A stretch of 64,000 nt of DNA from Bacteroidota bacterium (GCA_018267365.1 JAFDYQ010000007.1:108221-172220), one strand, 5' to 3'. Positions 1 through 9,091 are shown, counted from the stretch's first letter. Translations and numbers: made by a program. Notes: a model not told the origin generated them from the letters alone.

Positions 1-453
1 ACCACTCAGTACTGTAAGAGCACTTAAAAGATAAACATCTCGTTCTCGCGGATTATCAAATTTTCTAGCGCTCTCTTTTAAGATTTCAGGAAGTTGGGCA
101 TATATATGATGGGGAAAGCAAGGTGTGTATGATAAAGCGTCTTTAACCTCCGGCTCTAAAGTGTCGTTTGCAAAGTTTGCAACTTTGCGATCTTTAGATG
201 GTGGCACATCCTGCTCTATCTGTTCTTGAACATTATCTATTGTATCTGATGCCTTTTCGCCCACCTCGACAGTTGTGACATTCGCCGACTCAGTGGTGTC
301 TTTTATGACAGCCTCATTCATTATAGTTATGTTATTGCCCGACTCCTCATTAGGTGTTTCATCCACCTTAACAGATGTTTGTAGGAGTGTGGCCTCTACC
401 GTAGGTACTTTAACCACTTCCTGGCTCGGTGTGATTTCGTTATTACTCTCCAT
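1..453 (-). CDS. DUF3987-like mobile-element protein, N-terminal part (partial)
   Basis: The minus-strand frame is open from an ATG at 453 to the window edge, 151 codons with no stop; the rest lies off the left side. The first 100 or so residues are a Ser/Thr/Glu/Val-rich, low-complexity leader. After that comes a segment reading FPHHIYAQLPEILKE and then RERDVYLLSALTVLSG, which resembles the start of the DUF3987 domain in large Bacteroidota mobile-element proteins, usually linked to primase or helicase functions. The start overlaps the end of the upstream HTH gene (stop at 443-445), so the two are probably translationally coupled. The family call rests on a short segment and is tentative; the reading frame itself is clear. 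Confidence 0.6.
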   Translation of the reverse strand, partial: MESNNEITPSQEVVKVPTVEATLLQTSVKVDETPNEESGNNITIMNEAVIKDTTESANVTTVEVGEKASDTIDNVQEQIEQDVPPSKDRKVANFANDTLEPEVKDALSYTPCFPHHIYAQLPEILKESARKFDNPRERDVYLLSALTVLSG

Positions 454-742
454 GACCCATCTCCTTTTCTGGCAAAGAGCCATTCTTGTTTTGTTGAAGT
501 ACCTTCATCACATCTTTGTACTGGTAAAATATAGTTCCCCCCACCTTAGAGAATGGTAGCGTACCATTAATACGGAGTGTTTGCAAAGTGCCATGCGAGA
601 TTCCAAGCATCTTTCGCACATCTGCTGATTTTAGAACCTCCTTCTTCCCAGAGCCGGACACTTCTAATGCTGATCTGATCTCTTGGATAATATCTGTTTT
701 CAAGTTCTCGAGGTCTTGCCTCGTCAATATTTCTACTGCCAT
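443..742 (-). CDS. MerR/excisionase-type helix-turn-helix protein
   Basis: A 99-residue protein. The middle, LKSADVRKMLGISHGTLQTL followed by an RINGTLPFSKVGGTIFY wing, is a typical HTH_17 (MerR/Xis-like) DNA-binding fold. The N-terminal 30 residues are helical and may dimerise. Such proteins accompany integrases in Bacteroidota elements and act as excision factors or regulators of transfer and replication genes. It sits just upstream of, and overlaps, the DUF3987-like gene. Whether it is an excisionase or a transcription factor cannot be read from the sequence. Confidence 0.8.
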   Translation of the reverse strand: MAVEILTRQDLENLKTDIIQEIRSALEVSGSGKKEVLKSADVRKMLGISHGTLQTLRINGTLPFSKVGGTIFYQYKDVMKVLQQNKNGSLPEKEMGHGE

Positions 743-903
743 TTGATTTGATTTAATCTGTTTGAAAAATTTTGACTAACAGATCGTAGCAGTGCACTAC
801 TCGATCCTCGGAGGCAAAGATGAGTTGGTCTATACGACCTTTTTAGTTGTACAGGTTGTAGAAGGGTTGTACAACTATTACTAAAAGCTTAAATTTTAAG
901 GTA

Positions 904-1596
904 TTAGCGAAGTATTTTAGCTCTATACTTCCGAATTGAGTCCAGCATGTTTTCCATGCTCTGCTCCATATTGTCTAAAGGGATAGGCTGGAAAGTACTT
1001 AGTTTGTTATAAAAATTGTCCGGGACAAATTGATCTTTGTCTTTTGAGGAGAAAGTATCTGCCACCAAGCGGGCAAAGGCTTTTTTGTTTGCAACCTTGA
1101 TAATCTTATTATCGATTAACGCAGAAAACAAAATACCCATCTCATCCACTGTCAATTCTAATTTGATCTTTTCTCTAACTAAACTAGGTCTATCAGATAC
1201 TTTAAGTGCAACTTCTTGCATAGCTTTTTCAAGCTCTACTTCAAATCTTTGGACTTCTACTTTCAACTGAGAGATAAAAGTAATCTCCGATTCTTCAATT
1301 TCAGCTTGTGTACATTCCCGGACTATTTGCCCTTCTAGTTCATCAAATTGTACATCGTGAGTAGGTGGGCAATAAGATTGGCTTAATTCTCGATCCATAC
1401 CCTTAATGATTTTGATTGTATCTATCGCCAAACTCAGAAAATGTAATGCTTCTTCTCTCTGAACGTAATAAAGCTCTATTCTTAACTGATCGATTATCCA
1501 AATACCATTATCAAGTATTGACTTCGCTTTACCATTTTTAATTTCAAATAGCCTTTCATTTAGCGGCCTGAATATCTCTTCTGTAGTTTTGCCCAT
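904..1596 (-). CDS. Unknown mobile-element protein, possibly RteC-like C-terminus
   Basis: A 230-residue soluble protein with no signal peptide. The first 150 residues are rich in Glu, Lys and Leu and likely helical. The last 80, with LELTVDEMGILFSALIDNKI and then NKKAFARLVADTFSSKDKDQ, resemble the C-terminal layout of RteC-type regulators in Bacteroides conjugative elements. A related pattern (NKK-x-F, then D-rich spacing, N-x-Y, K-x-F) ends the 404-residue protein at 59572-60786 in the other island. It lies directly downstream of the integrase on the same strand. The function is unknown; the RteC link is a guess from pattern. Confidence 0.6.
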   Translation of the reverse strand: MGKTTEEIFRPLNERLFEIKNGKAKSILDNGIWIIDQLRIELYYVQREEALHFLSLAIDTIKIIKGMDRELSQSYCPPTHDVQFDELEGQIVRECTQAEIEESEITFISQLKVEVQRFEVELEKAMQEVALKVSDRPSLVREKIKLELTVDEMGILFSALIDNKIIKVANKKAFARLVADTFSSKDKDQFVPDNFYNKLSTFQPIPLDNMEQSMENMLDSIRKYRAKILR

Positions 1597-1630
1597 GTAG
1601 ATATATTTCTAACTCAATATAGAGAAAAAA

Positions 1631-2866
1631 TTATACTGCTTTTGTCTCTAGTCTTTTCTCTAAGTCAGTCATATCATTAGCTACTTTCGTATTAACGATC
1701 TTTCCATACACCTGAGTAGTTCGCATACTCTTGTGACCTAGAATTTTACTTAAGGTTTCCATTGGCATACCATTGGCAAGAGTAACTGTAGTCGAAAATG
1801 TGTGGCGCGCCATGTGCATAGTGAGGTCTTTCTTTACATCACATAAATCTGCTACGTCTTTCAAATAGGCATTTAACTTCTGGTTACTTCTCATAGGAAG
1901 TAGACTACCTGTATAAATACAGTCAGGATGTGACTGGTATTTTTCCAAAATGGCTAATGCTTTTGGGAGCAAAGGAATGTCACTTACACTATCTGTTTTT
2001 TGGCGGCGTGTAAAAATCCACTTCTTGCCATCAATGCCAAGCTTTATATTTTCCTTAGTAAGTGCCGCAACGTCAACATATGCTAGTCCGGTATAGCAAC
2101 AGAATACAAAAATGTCTCGTACCTCAGCCAACCGTTTTATAGAGAAGTGTTTGGTTTCAATAGCGGCTAGCTCCTCTGCATCCAGATATGTGCGCTTTGA
2201 TTCTTCTAACTTTGCCTTGTATTTCATAAAGGGGTCTCTATCGAGCCATTCATTTGCCACTGCTATATTCACAATCTTTCTCAGGTTCCGGATATACTTC
2301 TGGGTAGTATTATGGTTGCACTGACCTTCCTTTTTGGTTTTGAAGTAATGCTCCAGGTCTGTGATGAACTTGTAATTGAGATCAGATAGCCGGATGTCCC
2401 TTACCTTGTATACCACTCTCAAGAAGTCTTTGATGTGTTCGATGGTTGTATCATAGCGTGTCACTGTGGCCTTGGCAAACTCGCTGCCCTCCTTTTGCTT
2501 CATCTCGGCGTTATGCTGTTCGAATACCTCTAACAATGTATGCTTGTGGCTGTCGATGCCTAAGAAAGCGTTCTTTAGTGTCTCAGCGGTGATTGTTTTG
2601 TCTCGTTCAAGCATATCACCCTGATGTTCAAGAATCGATTTCTTTACTATGTCCAAGTGCCTATTTAGTTTCTTGATGTCGTCACTAGTGCCCTTTGCCT
2701 TCCCTGCAAGTGCATTCCAGCGCTCTTCAGCTATGTAGCGATTAACACTAGCCGCTGAGCGTTTACCATCTACTGTTATACGCACGTATATAGGAACTTC
2801 ACCATTTTTATTAGGCTTGTCTTTCCTCAGGTAGAAAAGAATGCCCATGCTTTTATTTTTTATCAT
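1631..2866 (-). CDS. Tyrosine recombinase / integrase of the ssrA-linked element
   Basis: About 411 residues from the ATG at 2866; a further upstream in-frame start is possible, and a Met 6 codons further in also precedes the conserved MGILFYLRKDKPN block. The order is an N-terminal arm-binding domain, a SAM-like core-binding domain (about 95-200) and a C-terminal catalytic domain. HMARHTFS carries the His-x-x-Arg pair and LGHKSMRTTQVYG carries the His and the nucleophilic Tyr. The usual first catalytic Arg (TGLR) is Ala here (TGLAYVD), a replacement comparable to the non-Arg residue known at this place in the CTnDOT integrase. The gene points away from the tmRNA gene and is separated from it by repeated GGTTACCT boxes. 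Confidence 0.93.
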   Translation of the reverse strand: MIKNKSMGILFYLRKDKPNKNGEVPIYVRITVDGKRSAASVNRYIAEERWNALAGKAKGTSDDIKKLNRHLDIVKKSILEHQGDMLERDKTITAETLKNAFLGIDSHKHTLLEVFEQHNAEMKQKEGSEFAKATVTRYDTTIEHIKDFLRVVYKVRDIRLSDLNYKFITDLEHYFKTKKEGQCNHNTTQKYIRNLRKIVNIAVANEWLDRDPFMKYKAKLEESKRTYLDAEELAAIETKHFSIKRLAEVRDIFVFCCYTGLAYVDVAALTKENIKLGIDGKKWIFTRRQKTDSVSDIPLLPKALAILEKYQSHPDCIYTGSLLPMRSNQKLNAYLKDVADLCDVKKDLTMHMARHTFSTTVTLANGMPMETLSKILGHKSMRTTQVYGKIVNTKVANDMTDLEKRLETKAV

Positions 2867-2868
2867 TT

Positions 2869-3026
2869 GGTTACCTGTTTTATGCCACAAAAATAAACTG
2901 TTTTTTTGTAGTGGTTAGTGAAGGAATTGAAAAGTAATTTGTCTTTGTAAGGCTTACTATCATTACGTTTTATGGGTTTTAGGTTACCTGTTTCCATTTT
3001 TTAAAAGGTAGCCTTATAGGTAACCT
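2869..3026. repeat. Repeated GGTTACCT boxes, putative integrase arm sites
   Basis: GGTTACCTGTTT occurs at 2869-2880 and again, with a leading A, at 2981-2993. AGGTAACCT occurs inverted at 3018-3026, with a degenerate neighbour AGGTAGCCT at 3006-3014. They lie between the integrase start and the tmRNA 3' end, where arm-type sites of tyrosine recombinases are expected. The remaining sequence of this gap is AT-rich and shows no gene. Confidence 0.55.
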
Positions 3027-3069
3027 AAACTTTGAAAAAAAATGAATTATTTTGAACTGTCCAAAAATG

Positions 3070-3104
3070 AAAAACCCGTACAATCCTAATGACTGTGCGG
3101 GTTT
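3070..3104 (-). terminator. Rho-independent terminator after the tmRNA gene
   Basis: On the minus strand AAACCCGCACA is followed by a short loop and TGTACGGGTTTTT, an 11-pair stem with one G-U/C mismatch site and a T run. It lies about 25 bases beyond the mature tmRNA 3' end. It closely resembles in layout the hairpin just inside the left end of the mnmE element (47979-48012), so it may be carried by the element rather than by the host gene. Confidence 0.75.
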
Positions 3105-3127
3105 GGTGAGATTTGGATTTCTCCAAG

Positions 3128-3496
3128 TGGAGCAGGTGGGAGTTGAACCCACGTCCGGACAAGTGACAGATAGACTATCTACGGTGCGTAGTCACTTGTT
3201 GATTTTAATGAGACGGCAGGTCAAGTGACCCACCAACCGGCTCCTTACATCTGTCATTCATAGCGGGTGCAGTAGATGAAGCTACAGCCCGTACGTTACC
3301 AGAGTTTGAGTGCCAGCGCGCTGTGTATGGTACCTCAAGCGCGGGGCACATGGTGGCTAATCAGTATATGATTAGGCAGCCATAGCGAAAGAATTCTCGC
3401 CAATTAAAAGTGTTCGCATCATGGATTAAAGAGGTATGATACACCCTCTGCACGCCGGTCTACCTCTCAGGCCTCCCGTCAATACCTGGCTGCCCC
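3128..3496 (-). ncRNA. ssrA: tmRNA (transfer-messenger RNA)
   Basis: On the minus strand the 5' end GGGGCAG (3490-3496) pairs with CTGCTCC (3129-3135) to form the tRNA-like acceptor stem, and the T-arm GTGGG-TTCAACT-CCCAC precedes it. The 5' part reads GGTATTGACGGG, the usual tmRNA start region. The tag frame ends GENSFAMAA followed by TAA at 3372-3374, preceded in frame by RTLLI; the exact resume codon is not certain. The terminal CCA is not encoded (the DNA reads A-CTT after the stem). It rescues stalled ribosomes. Its 3' end is a common integration site, which fits the adjacent integrase. Confidence 0.93.
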
Positions 3497-3513
3497 TGAG
3501 ATAAAATAACACT

Positions 3514-3521
3514 GCAAAGAT
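3514..3521 (-). promoter_or_regulatory. Possible -7 box of the ssrA promoter
   Basis: On the minus strand TATCTTTG matches the Bacteroidota -7 consensus TAnnTTTG, 18 bases before the mature tmRNA 5' end, leaving room for a short leader removed by RNase P. No convincing -33 TTG was seen at the right distance. Confidence 0.4.
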
Positions 3522-3634
3522 AGCAAATAGTGCGCCATCCAGGGCGTCCTCTTCTATAGCTGTCACATCGTCAGGCGGGAGTCTCGGTACTTATTTCCTT
3601 ATCTACCTCAAAATCCCGTTCTTTGCCGCCCACG

Positions 3635-4360
3635 ATGGCCAAAACAGTCACACCATATAATAGTGAGGAGAGCAAGAAGCAGCAGGTGGAGCAGATGTTT
3701 GACAATATCGCGCCTACTTATGACTTTCTCAATCACTTCCTCTCTGCCGGTATAGACCGTACATGGAGAAAGAAAGCCGTGGATTCTATCGCCACTATCC
3801 GTCCACAGGTGATCCTGGATCTTGCTACCGGCACAGGCGATTTTGCCGTAGAGAGCCTGCGGCTCAAGCCTGCACAGGTGATAGGTGGTGACATCTCTGA
3901 CCAGATGATGAATGTAGGCCGTGAAAAGGCACAGAAACTCCAAGTGGCTGAGGTGCTGACCTTCCAGCGCGTAGACTCCGAGAATATGCCCTTTGAGGAC
4001 AATAAGTTTGACGCCATCACCGTTGGGTTTGGAGTGAGAAACTTTGAGCATCTGGAGCAGGGGCTCCGCGAGATGTACCGTGTGCTCAGGCCGGGTGGCC
4101 GGGTGGCCATACTGGAGGTGGCCCAGCCGGAGCATTTTCCCATGCGCCAGTTGTATCATATCTATTTTCATTTTATCTTGCCTCTGGTAGGCAGGTTATT
4201 CTCAAAGGATGTCCGCGCCTACACCTACCTGCCGGAGTCGGTGAGTGTATTTCCGCAGGGAGGTGATTTTGCTGCCATATTGCAGAGAGTAGGATTCAAA
4301 AATGCCGTTTACCGTCCGCTCACATTCGGTATATGCGCTTTCTATACATGCGAAAAGTAA
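3635..4360 (+). CDS. ubiE: Demethylmenaquinone methyltransferase UbiE/MenG
   Basis: A 241-residue class I SAM-dependent methyltransferase that methylates demethylmenaquinone in the last step of menaquinone synthesis; in Bacteroidota the quinone is menaquinone. Near the N-terminus MFDNIAPTYDFLNHFLSAGID is the family signature, and ILDLATGTGDFA (about 60-71) is the SAM-binding motif I. DAITVGFGVRNFEHLEQGL and LEVAQPEHFPMRQLYHIYF are also diagnostic. The ATG at 3635 was chosen over an in-frame TTG four codons upstream. The last codons overlap the following porT frame, so the two genes are probably co-transcribed. Confidence 0.95.
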   Translation: MAKTVTPYNSEESKKQQVEQMFDNIAPTYDFLNHFLSAGIDRTWRKKAVDSIATIRPQVILDLATGTGDFAVESLRLKPAQVIGGDISDQMMNVGREKAQKLQVAEVLTFQRVDSENMPFEDNKFDAITVGFGVRNFEHLEQGLREMYRVLRPGGRVAILEVAQPEHFPMRQLYHIYFHFILPLVGRLFSKDVRAYTYLPESVSVFPQGGDFAAILQRVGFKNAVYRPLTFGICAFYTCEK

Positions 4361-5217
4361 TCGTCATAGTGGTCCTGTCTGTACTGACTATCATGGCTCA
4401 CGCACAGCAGCTACCCGTTCTCGCGGCCAGGTGCCTCGTGTGCAAGACGAGCATGTACCCGCCTCTGAGCATGATGCTGGAGGACGGAGTAGACCGCCAC
4501 GGCCGCTACCATCCCCCTCACAAGGCAGACTACTGGAGCAAGATCCGCAATTTCTACAAACCTAACGGAGATGAGGCCAATGACCGCGAAGGCTTCAATG
4601 TACATGAGCTGGGCCGCAAGCAGATATATTTTGGTATAGCGCTGGGCGTCAATGTGGCTAACTATCGTATCGTGCATAAACCATTTAATGGCATAAATGA
4701 TACAATAAGGAGCATGCACCCCACCATCGGTCCGGGTTTCAATCTCGGTATCATAGCCAACTGGCAGTTTCACCGTTACTTTGACCTGAGGCTCATTCCC
4801 ACGTTGTCCTTCTCTGATAAATCTATCGTATACAATACTGTGGTGCGCAAAGAGCCGGTGGTCAAGCAGACCATCAGCTCCATCTATCTCGACTTCCCGC
4901 TGCAGATCCGCTTCAAGAGCGACCCGATACGCAATACGCGTATATACGTGATAGGCGGCGCCCGCTACGACTATGACCTGGCATCCAACTCCAGTACGCG
5001 ATCCAATACACTGCTCAAAGTAAAGAAGAATGACGTGGCGGTGGAGTATGGCGTAGGCGTGATGATCTATTTCCCGTACTTTATCATGAGTCCTGAGTTT
5101 AAGGTCAGCCAGGGAGTTGTGAATGTAAACTCCCCTACACATGGCTTTATCTATAGTCGCGTCATAGAGAAACTCTACTCCCGTACCTATACTTTTACGC
5201 TCAATCTGGAAGGGTAA
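4333..5217 (+). CDS. porT: PorT-like outer-membrane beta-barrel, type IX secretion
   Basis: About 294 residues (289 from the second Met at 4348, which directly precedes a classic signal peptide ending AHAQ). The mature part holds regularly spaced amphipathic strands such as FGIALGVNVANYRI, GFNLGIIANWQFHRYFDLRLIPTLSFSDK and YLDFPLQIRFKS, the pattern of PorT, an outer-membrane component of the type IX secretion system. The gene overlaps the end of ubiE, an arrangement often seen in Bacteroidota. A generic PorT-family barrel outside T9SS cannot be fully excluded, but the T9SS cargo elsewhere in the window supports the call. Confidence 0.82.
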   Translation: MRFLYMRKVIVIVVLSVLTIMAHAQQLPVLAARCLVCKTSMYPPLSMMLEDGVDRHGRYHPPHKADYWSKIRNFYKPNGDEANDREGFNVHELGRKQIYFGIALGVNVANYRIVHKPFNGINDTIRSMHPTIGPGFNLGIIANWQFHRYFDLRLIPTLSFSDKSIVYNTVVRKEPVVKQTISSIYLDFPLQIRFKSDPIRNTRIYVIGGARYDYDLASNSSTRSNTLLKVKKNDVAVEYGVGVMIYFPYFIMSPEFKVSQGVVNVNSPTHGFIYSRVIEKLYSRTYTFTLNLEG

Positions 5218-5221
5218 TCTA

Positions 5222-7456
5222 CTACTTCAGCGCCTCCTGCAGCAGGCGGAAGCCTTCAGCATTATTAGGCCGCTGCAGGGCATAGACGATGTTGTCTTTC
5301 TCACGCTCTGTGAGGTGAAAGCTAAGGGCTGCTTTCTGGCTCTGCTCATCTGCCGTGTACTCAAAGGCAATCATCTGTACCTTGCCCATCAGTGACTCAT
5401 TGGCATAGCCCAGCTTCTGGTCTACTACAAAGTCTTCATTACTCATCTGATTGCTAAAGATCGTACCGAGCGGATTGGTGATCATGGTAAAGAGGTCCTT
5501 TTTGTCCTGGCTCAGGTCGTCATACTCGTGGCGCGCACCGTCGCGTATCTGTATGATCACCACGCCGTCTGTATTTTCATTGATCCAGTCTTTGAAGGCC
5601 CCCAATACGCGAAACGTCGGCTCGTGGCCCACATTGTCCAGCGCACCTCCATCTAGTATGTATACTTCGGGCTCCGTAGGCATCACAGAGTTGGGTAGTA
5701 TGAGGGGAAAGGTAGCATTCATCCGCAGGGCGCTGAGCATAGTCAGATTCTCGCCGTGCTGCTGCCGGAAAAACGGCAGAAAGTCTATCGCATCCACGTC
5801 CATATTGCGGTTAGTGGTATACTTGCCCACCGGTCGCATCATAAAGCTGAGTGGCTGCGAGCAGATGAAAAACCTCCTGGCATCATTAGTGATCTCTGTA
5901 TGCATCACCATCAGTGGTATATGCGCCATATACTCATCCTGATAGTAGTCTTTGATCCGCTTATCCAGGATATGGTCCGTATTGGCAGAAAATTTGCGCT
6001 CCATCATGTACCCGCGATCTTTAAAGTAGATCACACTATCCATATCAAATCGGTGAAACGGCAGCAGAAGGTCATTGCTCATCAGGGCTACCATGATAGG
6101 ATTGAGCATATCCTTGGTGATATTATGGTAGTATTTCCGGTCCCAGATATTGACCGCCTCGCCTTTGCGCTTGTGCAGGTATAGCTCCCGCATATAGGCT
6201 GCGCCAAACATACCCCCTGAGGCTCCCGATATCATAAAGGTCTTATCAAAGAGCCGGCCTTTTAGCAGGCTGTCTGCGTGCTGCATCACCACCATGGCAA
6301 ATCCCGCCGCTCTCATCCCGCCACCGCTCACATTGATGAAGACCAGTTTGGGCTTTTTGCCGCCAGGCAGGAGGCGAAGGTTTTTTTTTCGCCAGTGCTC
6401 TAGTATAGTGGTGAAGTGAGCCAGGTCACTATGTATATTCTTATTGGATGCTATCTCGCGAAAATGGTCTATGTCATATTTTGCCTTGGGCTGATAGCTG
6501 ATGCCATAGGCATGGCTCTGATAGCCTAGCACGTCTATTTTGTACAGTGCATTGACTGCTACAAAGAACAGGACTATGGCAGTCGTAGCCCAGCCCTCTG
6601 CCCAGTACATCAGTACGCCAAAAAGGGACATAGTGATAGACAAAAAGAGAAACACACTCGCTGCCGCAGGTATCTGAAAAAGGTTATTCTCCATAAAGAA
6701 ACCGATGCCCACTATGGAGAAGAGCGTCACGATCTGCACAAAGAGGGCATTGGAGTGATGCTGGCGGTAGATCAGGCGCACCGTCAGCGGGTGGTAGCGC
6801 TCCAGTGATGCTACCGTGCGGATGCGAAGGTTTGATGCGATATAGTGGTCGGCAAATCGCGCGCCCTGATGCTCATTGCTGGTCTCCTCAGAGGCTGGCC
6901 TCAGCCACTTGAGGCGCCAGCCACCCTTCTTGCGCTGCTCTTCTGCCTCCAGTGCATTGCGATTGGTAAAGGTGAAGTAAACAGAGGTGAGCAGCAGTAC
7001 GGTGATAAAGCCGATGGCAAACCCCACCAGGCTGAAAAAGATCTTGGCCGTCGAGTAGTTTTGGCTCTCCGTCTGGAAACGTACGATAGCCGTAAAGTAG
7101 GAGATAAGAAAGACAATAGGGATAATAGAATTATTGAGAAAGAAGACACCCATAGGCCGCTGAAACCGCGCCATAAAGTGAAAGCGGTAGCTATGCAGCA
7201 TATAGCAGTTGAGATTCCACGAGACGTAGAAGGCTCCGAAACCCACTCCCACCAGTGTAAAGGCCAGGTAGCCGGTATGATCGAGGTACTCGGGATCATA
7301 AAACAAATAGGGCGCCCCATAGCTGATGCCGAGATTGCCGACGATGATAAAAAAAAGCAATACCCAGAAGGCCAGCAGCAGTTGGTATCGCTTCAGCGAA
7401 ACGAGCAGCAGCTGAACCGGAAAAAAGTAATATATCTTCCTGAATATCTGTGGCAA
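5222..7456 (-). CDS. Patatin-like phospholipase with membrane-anchored N-terminus
   Basis: A 744-residue protein. The first 320 residues contain several hydrophobic segments (about 27-45, 65-80, 105-125, 140-165, 240-310). The C-terminal half is a patatin-type hydrolase: VSGGGMRAAG (about 376-385) is the oxyanion loop, GASGG (about 410-414) holds the nucleophilic Ser, and LDGGALDN (about 601-608) supplies the Asp of the Ser-Asp dyad. It would cleave acyl esters of phospholipids or related lipids at the inner membrane. Its stop lies 4 bases from the convergent porT stop. The substrate is unknown. Confidence 0.88.
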   Translation of the reverse strand: MPQIFRKIYYFFPVQLLLVSLKRYQLLLAFWVLLFFIIVGNLGISYGAPYLFYDPEYLDHTGYLAFTLVGVGFGAFYVSWNLNCYMLHSYRFHFMARFQRPMGVFFLNNSIIPIVFLISYFTAIVRFQTESQNYSTAKIFFSLVGFAIGFITVLLLTSVYFTFTNRNALEAEEQRKKGGWRLKWLRPASEETSNEHQGARFADHYIASNLRIRTVASLERYHPLTVRLIYRQHHSNALFVQIVTLFSIVGIGFFMENNLFQIPAAASVFLFLSITMSLFGVLMYWAEGWATTAIVLFFVAVNALYKIDVLGYQSHAYGISYQPKAKYDIDHFREIASNKNIHSDLAHFTTILEHWRKKNLRLLPGGKKPKLVFINVSGGGMRAAGFAMVVMQHADSLLKGRLFDKTFMISGASGGMFGAAYMRELYLHKRKGEAVNIWDRKYYHNITKDMLNPIMVALMSNDLLLPFHRFDMDSVIYFKDRGYMMERKFSANTDHILDKRIKDYYQDEYMAHIPLMVMHTEITNDARRFFICSQPLSFMMRPVGKYTTNRNMDVDAIDFLPFFRQQHGENLTMLSALRMNATFPLILPNSVMPTEPEVYILDGGALDNVGHEPTFRVLGAFKDWINENTDGVVIIQIRDGARHEYDDLSQDKKDLFTMITNPLGTIFSNQMSNEDFVVDQKLGYANESLMGKVQMIAFEYTADEQSQKAALSFHLTEREKDNIVYALQRPNNAEGFRLLQEALK

Positions 7457-7553
7457 AGGAGCGCAGTATTTACTACTTCAAAGTTGTCGAAACTTCCGAG
7501 TCGGCAATAGCTTTTTGACAATAATTATGCACGTGTAAATGTGCTTTTGGCCG

Positions 7554-9035
7554 TCAATTGCCGGTCCACTCTATGGCACCTATGCTATGCCTGGGGCTGC
7601 GTACTCTGTCATAGAGATCGTCTGATATCTGGGTAGCAGGGTTGCCTTTATCATACAGTGGCGATAGGGTGCTATCAGGCCTGTAGTCATTGGAGCGCTC
7701 ATCATAGAAGAGGCTATTGGTCCGGCTATTAAATATGCAGCTGTCATCCTGCGCCTGCACCAGGTGAAAGGTATCGACATTCGTAGTTAGATTGCAGTAG
7801 CTGAAGTGCACATTGAGCAGGCTGGGCGGCATTGTCAGGTATAGCTCATTGTCCTGCGTGCCCACTACCGCAGTATTATTGATAGTCGCGGTGGTGGCAT
7901 ACGGGCCTAGGGGTGTCTGGCGGTCTATGTAGTACACCTGGTCCACCACAGTCAGTGTTGGGCTCTGATGATTGGTGTAGAGGTTATTTACATTCGCCAT
8001 CGTACAGTTATTGAAGTTATAGTTACCACCCGCACCCAGCACGACCATATTGCCGCCGGATGAGTGCATCAGGCAGTTGCTGGCTGTGAGATTAGTACGT
8101 ATAGCGGTCATCGCGCTGCTGGAGCAGTTGCGTATGATGCATTTATCCAGATTTACAGTAGGTATAGGATTGCTGCCATAGTTTCGCAGGTCAGAGGTAG
8201 TGATCTGTGCGTTGGCTATCACATCCAGTACAAATTCATCTGATATCCCAAAGGTAGACTGGTCTACTATCACGTGGTCCATATTGATAGTCGCGCCCCG
8301 GCTGTAAGTGATGCCAAGCCACTGGCCCGGAGCGTTCTGATAGTCACGGCGTATGTATTGGAATACGATGGAGTCCGTCCAGCTGCCACCGCTGGCATTT
8401 AGCGTGCCGTCCACAGTCATCACTGCGTTTGGACCCATAAAAATTTGAGTACCCGGATCTATGATCAGATTGCCTAGTGGCTTCACAGCGAAAATCGGCA
8501 ATCCTCCATTCCGGTTTACAATAATATGTGGTTTATCGCTATGCCAGTACTGTGTTTGGCCAGTTCCCACACTATCGCTAAAGTGATAGATAGCATTCTG
8601 ACCCATCGCTTCCAGTACTACATTCTGAGTATTGCCGTTGGTAGTAAACTGTATCTGATCCAGAATCACAAAGGGATTATTCTGGTCATTAGGATTCACT
8701 GTCACCTCTACAAAAACATAGAGGCTATCATGCGCAGGTATGTCTACATCCTTAAATTCTGTACCCGATACCCCATCTACGTTGATGCGAAACTGGTTGC
8801 CTTGCAGCTGCATCAGTTTGATGTCTGAAACCATCAGTGATTTGCTCTGCGTATTGCGCACCTTAAAGTAGCGCGTAGTAGATCCCAGTGTAGTGAAGAC
8901 CGTATCAAAGGTCAGCGTATCCGTAGAAAATGACAATGCACCTGTTTTTGAAAACTGCTCTTTATGGCAGCTATTCATCAGCAGGGCAGCGATCAGTATC
9001 GGAAGGATGACCACGAGGGCCTTGGCTATTTTCAC
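7554..9035 (-). CDS. Lipoprotein with right-handed beta-helix-like repeats
   Basis: About 493 residues from a GTG at 9035. This start gives KIAKALVVILPILIAALL followed by a lipobox MNSC, a type II signal peptide; longer in-frame starts upstream would bury it. The N-terminal mature part (ALSFSTDTLTFDTVFTTLGS) is a familiar opening of Bacteroidota surface lipoproteins. The middle has recurring N-x-x-I/V and C-x-I/L turns typical of parallel beta-helix proteins. C-terminal residues LSPLYDKGNP and RSPRHSIGAIEW match the end of many secreted right-handed-parallel-beta-helix proteins. Function unknown; possibly carbohydrate binding or adhesion. Confidence 0.75.
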   Translation of the reverse strand: MKIAKALVVILPILIAALLMNSCHKEQFSKTGALSFSTDTLTFDTVFTTLGSTTRYFKVRNTQSKSLMVSDIKLMQLQGNQFRINVDGVSGTEFKDVDIPAHDSLYVFVEVTVNPNDQNNPFVILDQIQFTTNGNTQNVVLEAMGQNAIYHFSDSVGTGQTQYWHSDKPHIIVNRNGGLPIFAVKPLGNLIIDPGTQIFMGPNAVMTVDGTLNASGGSWTDSIVFQYIRRDYQNAPGQWLGITYSRGATINMDHVIVDQSTFGISDEFVLDVIANAQITTSDLRNYGSNPIPTVNLDKCIIRNCSSSAMTAIRTNLTASNCLMHSSGGNMVVLGAGGNYNFNNCTMANVNNLYTNHQSPTLTVVDQVYYIDRQTPLGPYATTATINNTAVVGTQDNELYLTMPPSLLNVHFSYCNLTTNVDTFHLVQAQDDSCIFNSRTNSLFYDERSNDYRPDSTLSPLYDKGNPATQISDDLYDRVRSPRHSIGAIEWTGN

Positions 9036-9091
9036 GCAGTGATTTTGTGCGATAAACGTAAGGAAAAAGAATTTATTACATGAGAATACAG

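Noticed and set aside
3131..3150. Separate tRNA gene
   Set aside because: The T-arm and acceptor stem belong to the tmRNA: the 5' partner of the stem is at 3490-3496. No other tRNA was recognised in the window.
4411..5142. Long antisense frame opposite porT
   Set aside because: It is a shadow of porT: no family resemblance, odd composition, and the opposite strand has a signal peptide and a coherent barrel. The same holds for the long antisense frame at 17324-18307 opposite the acyl-CoA ligase.
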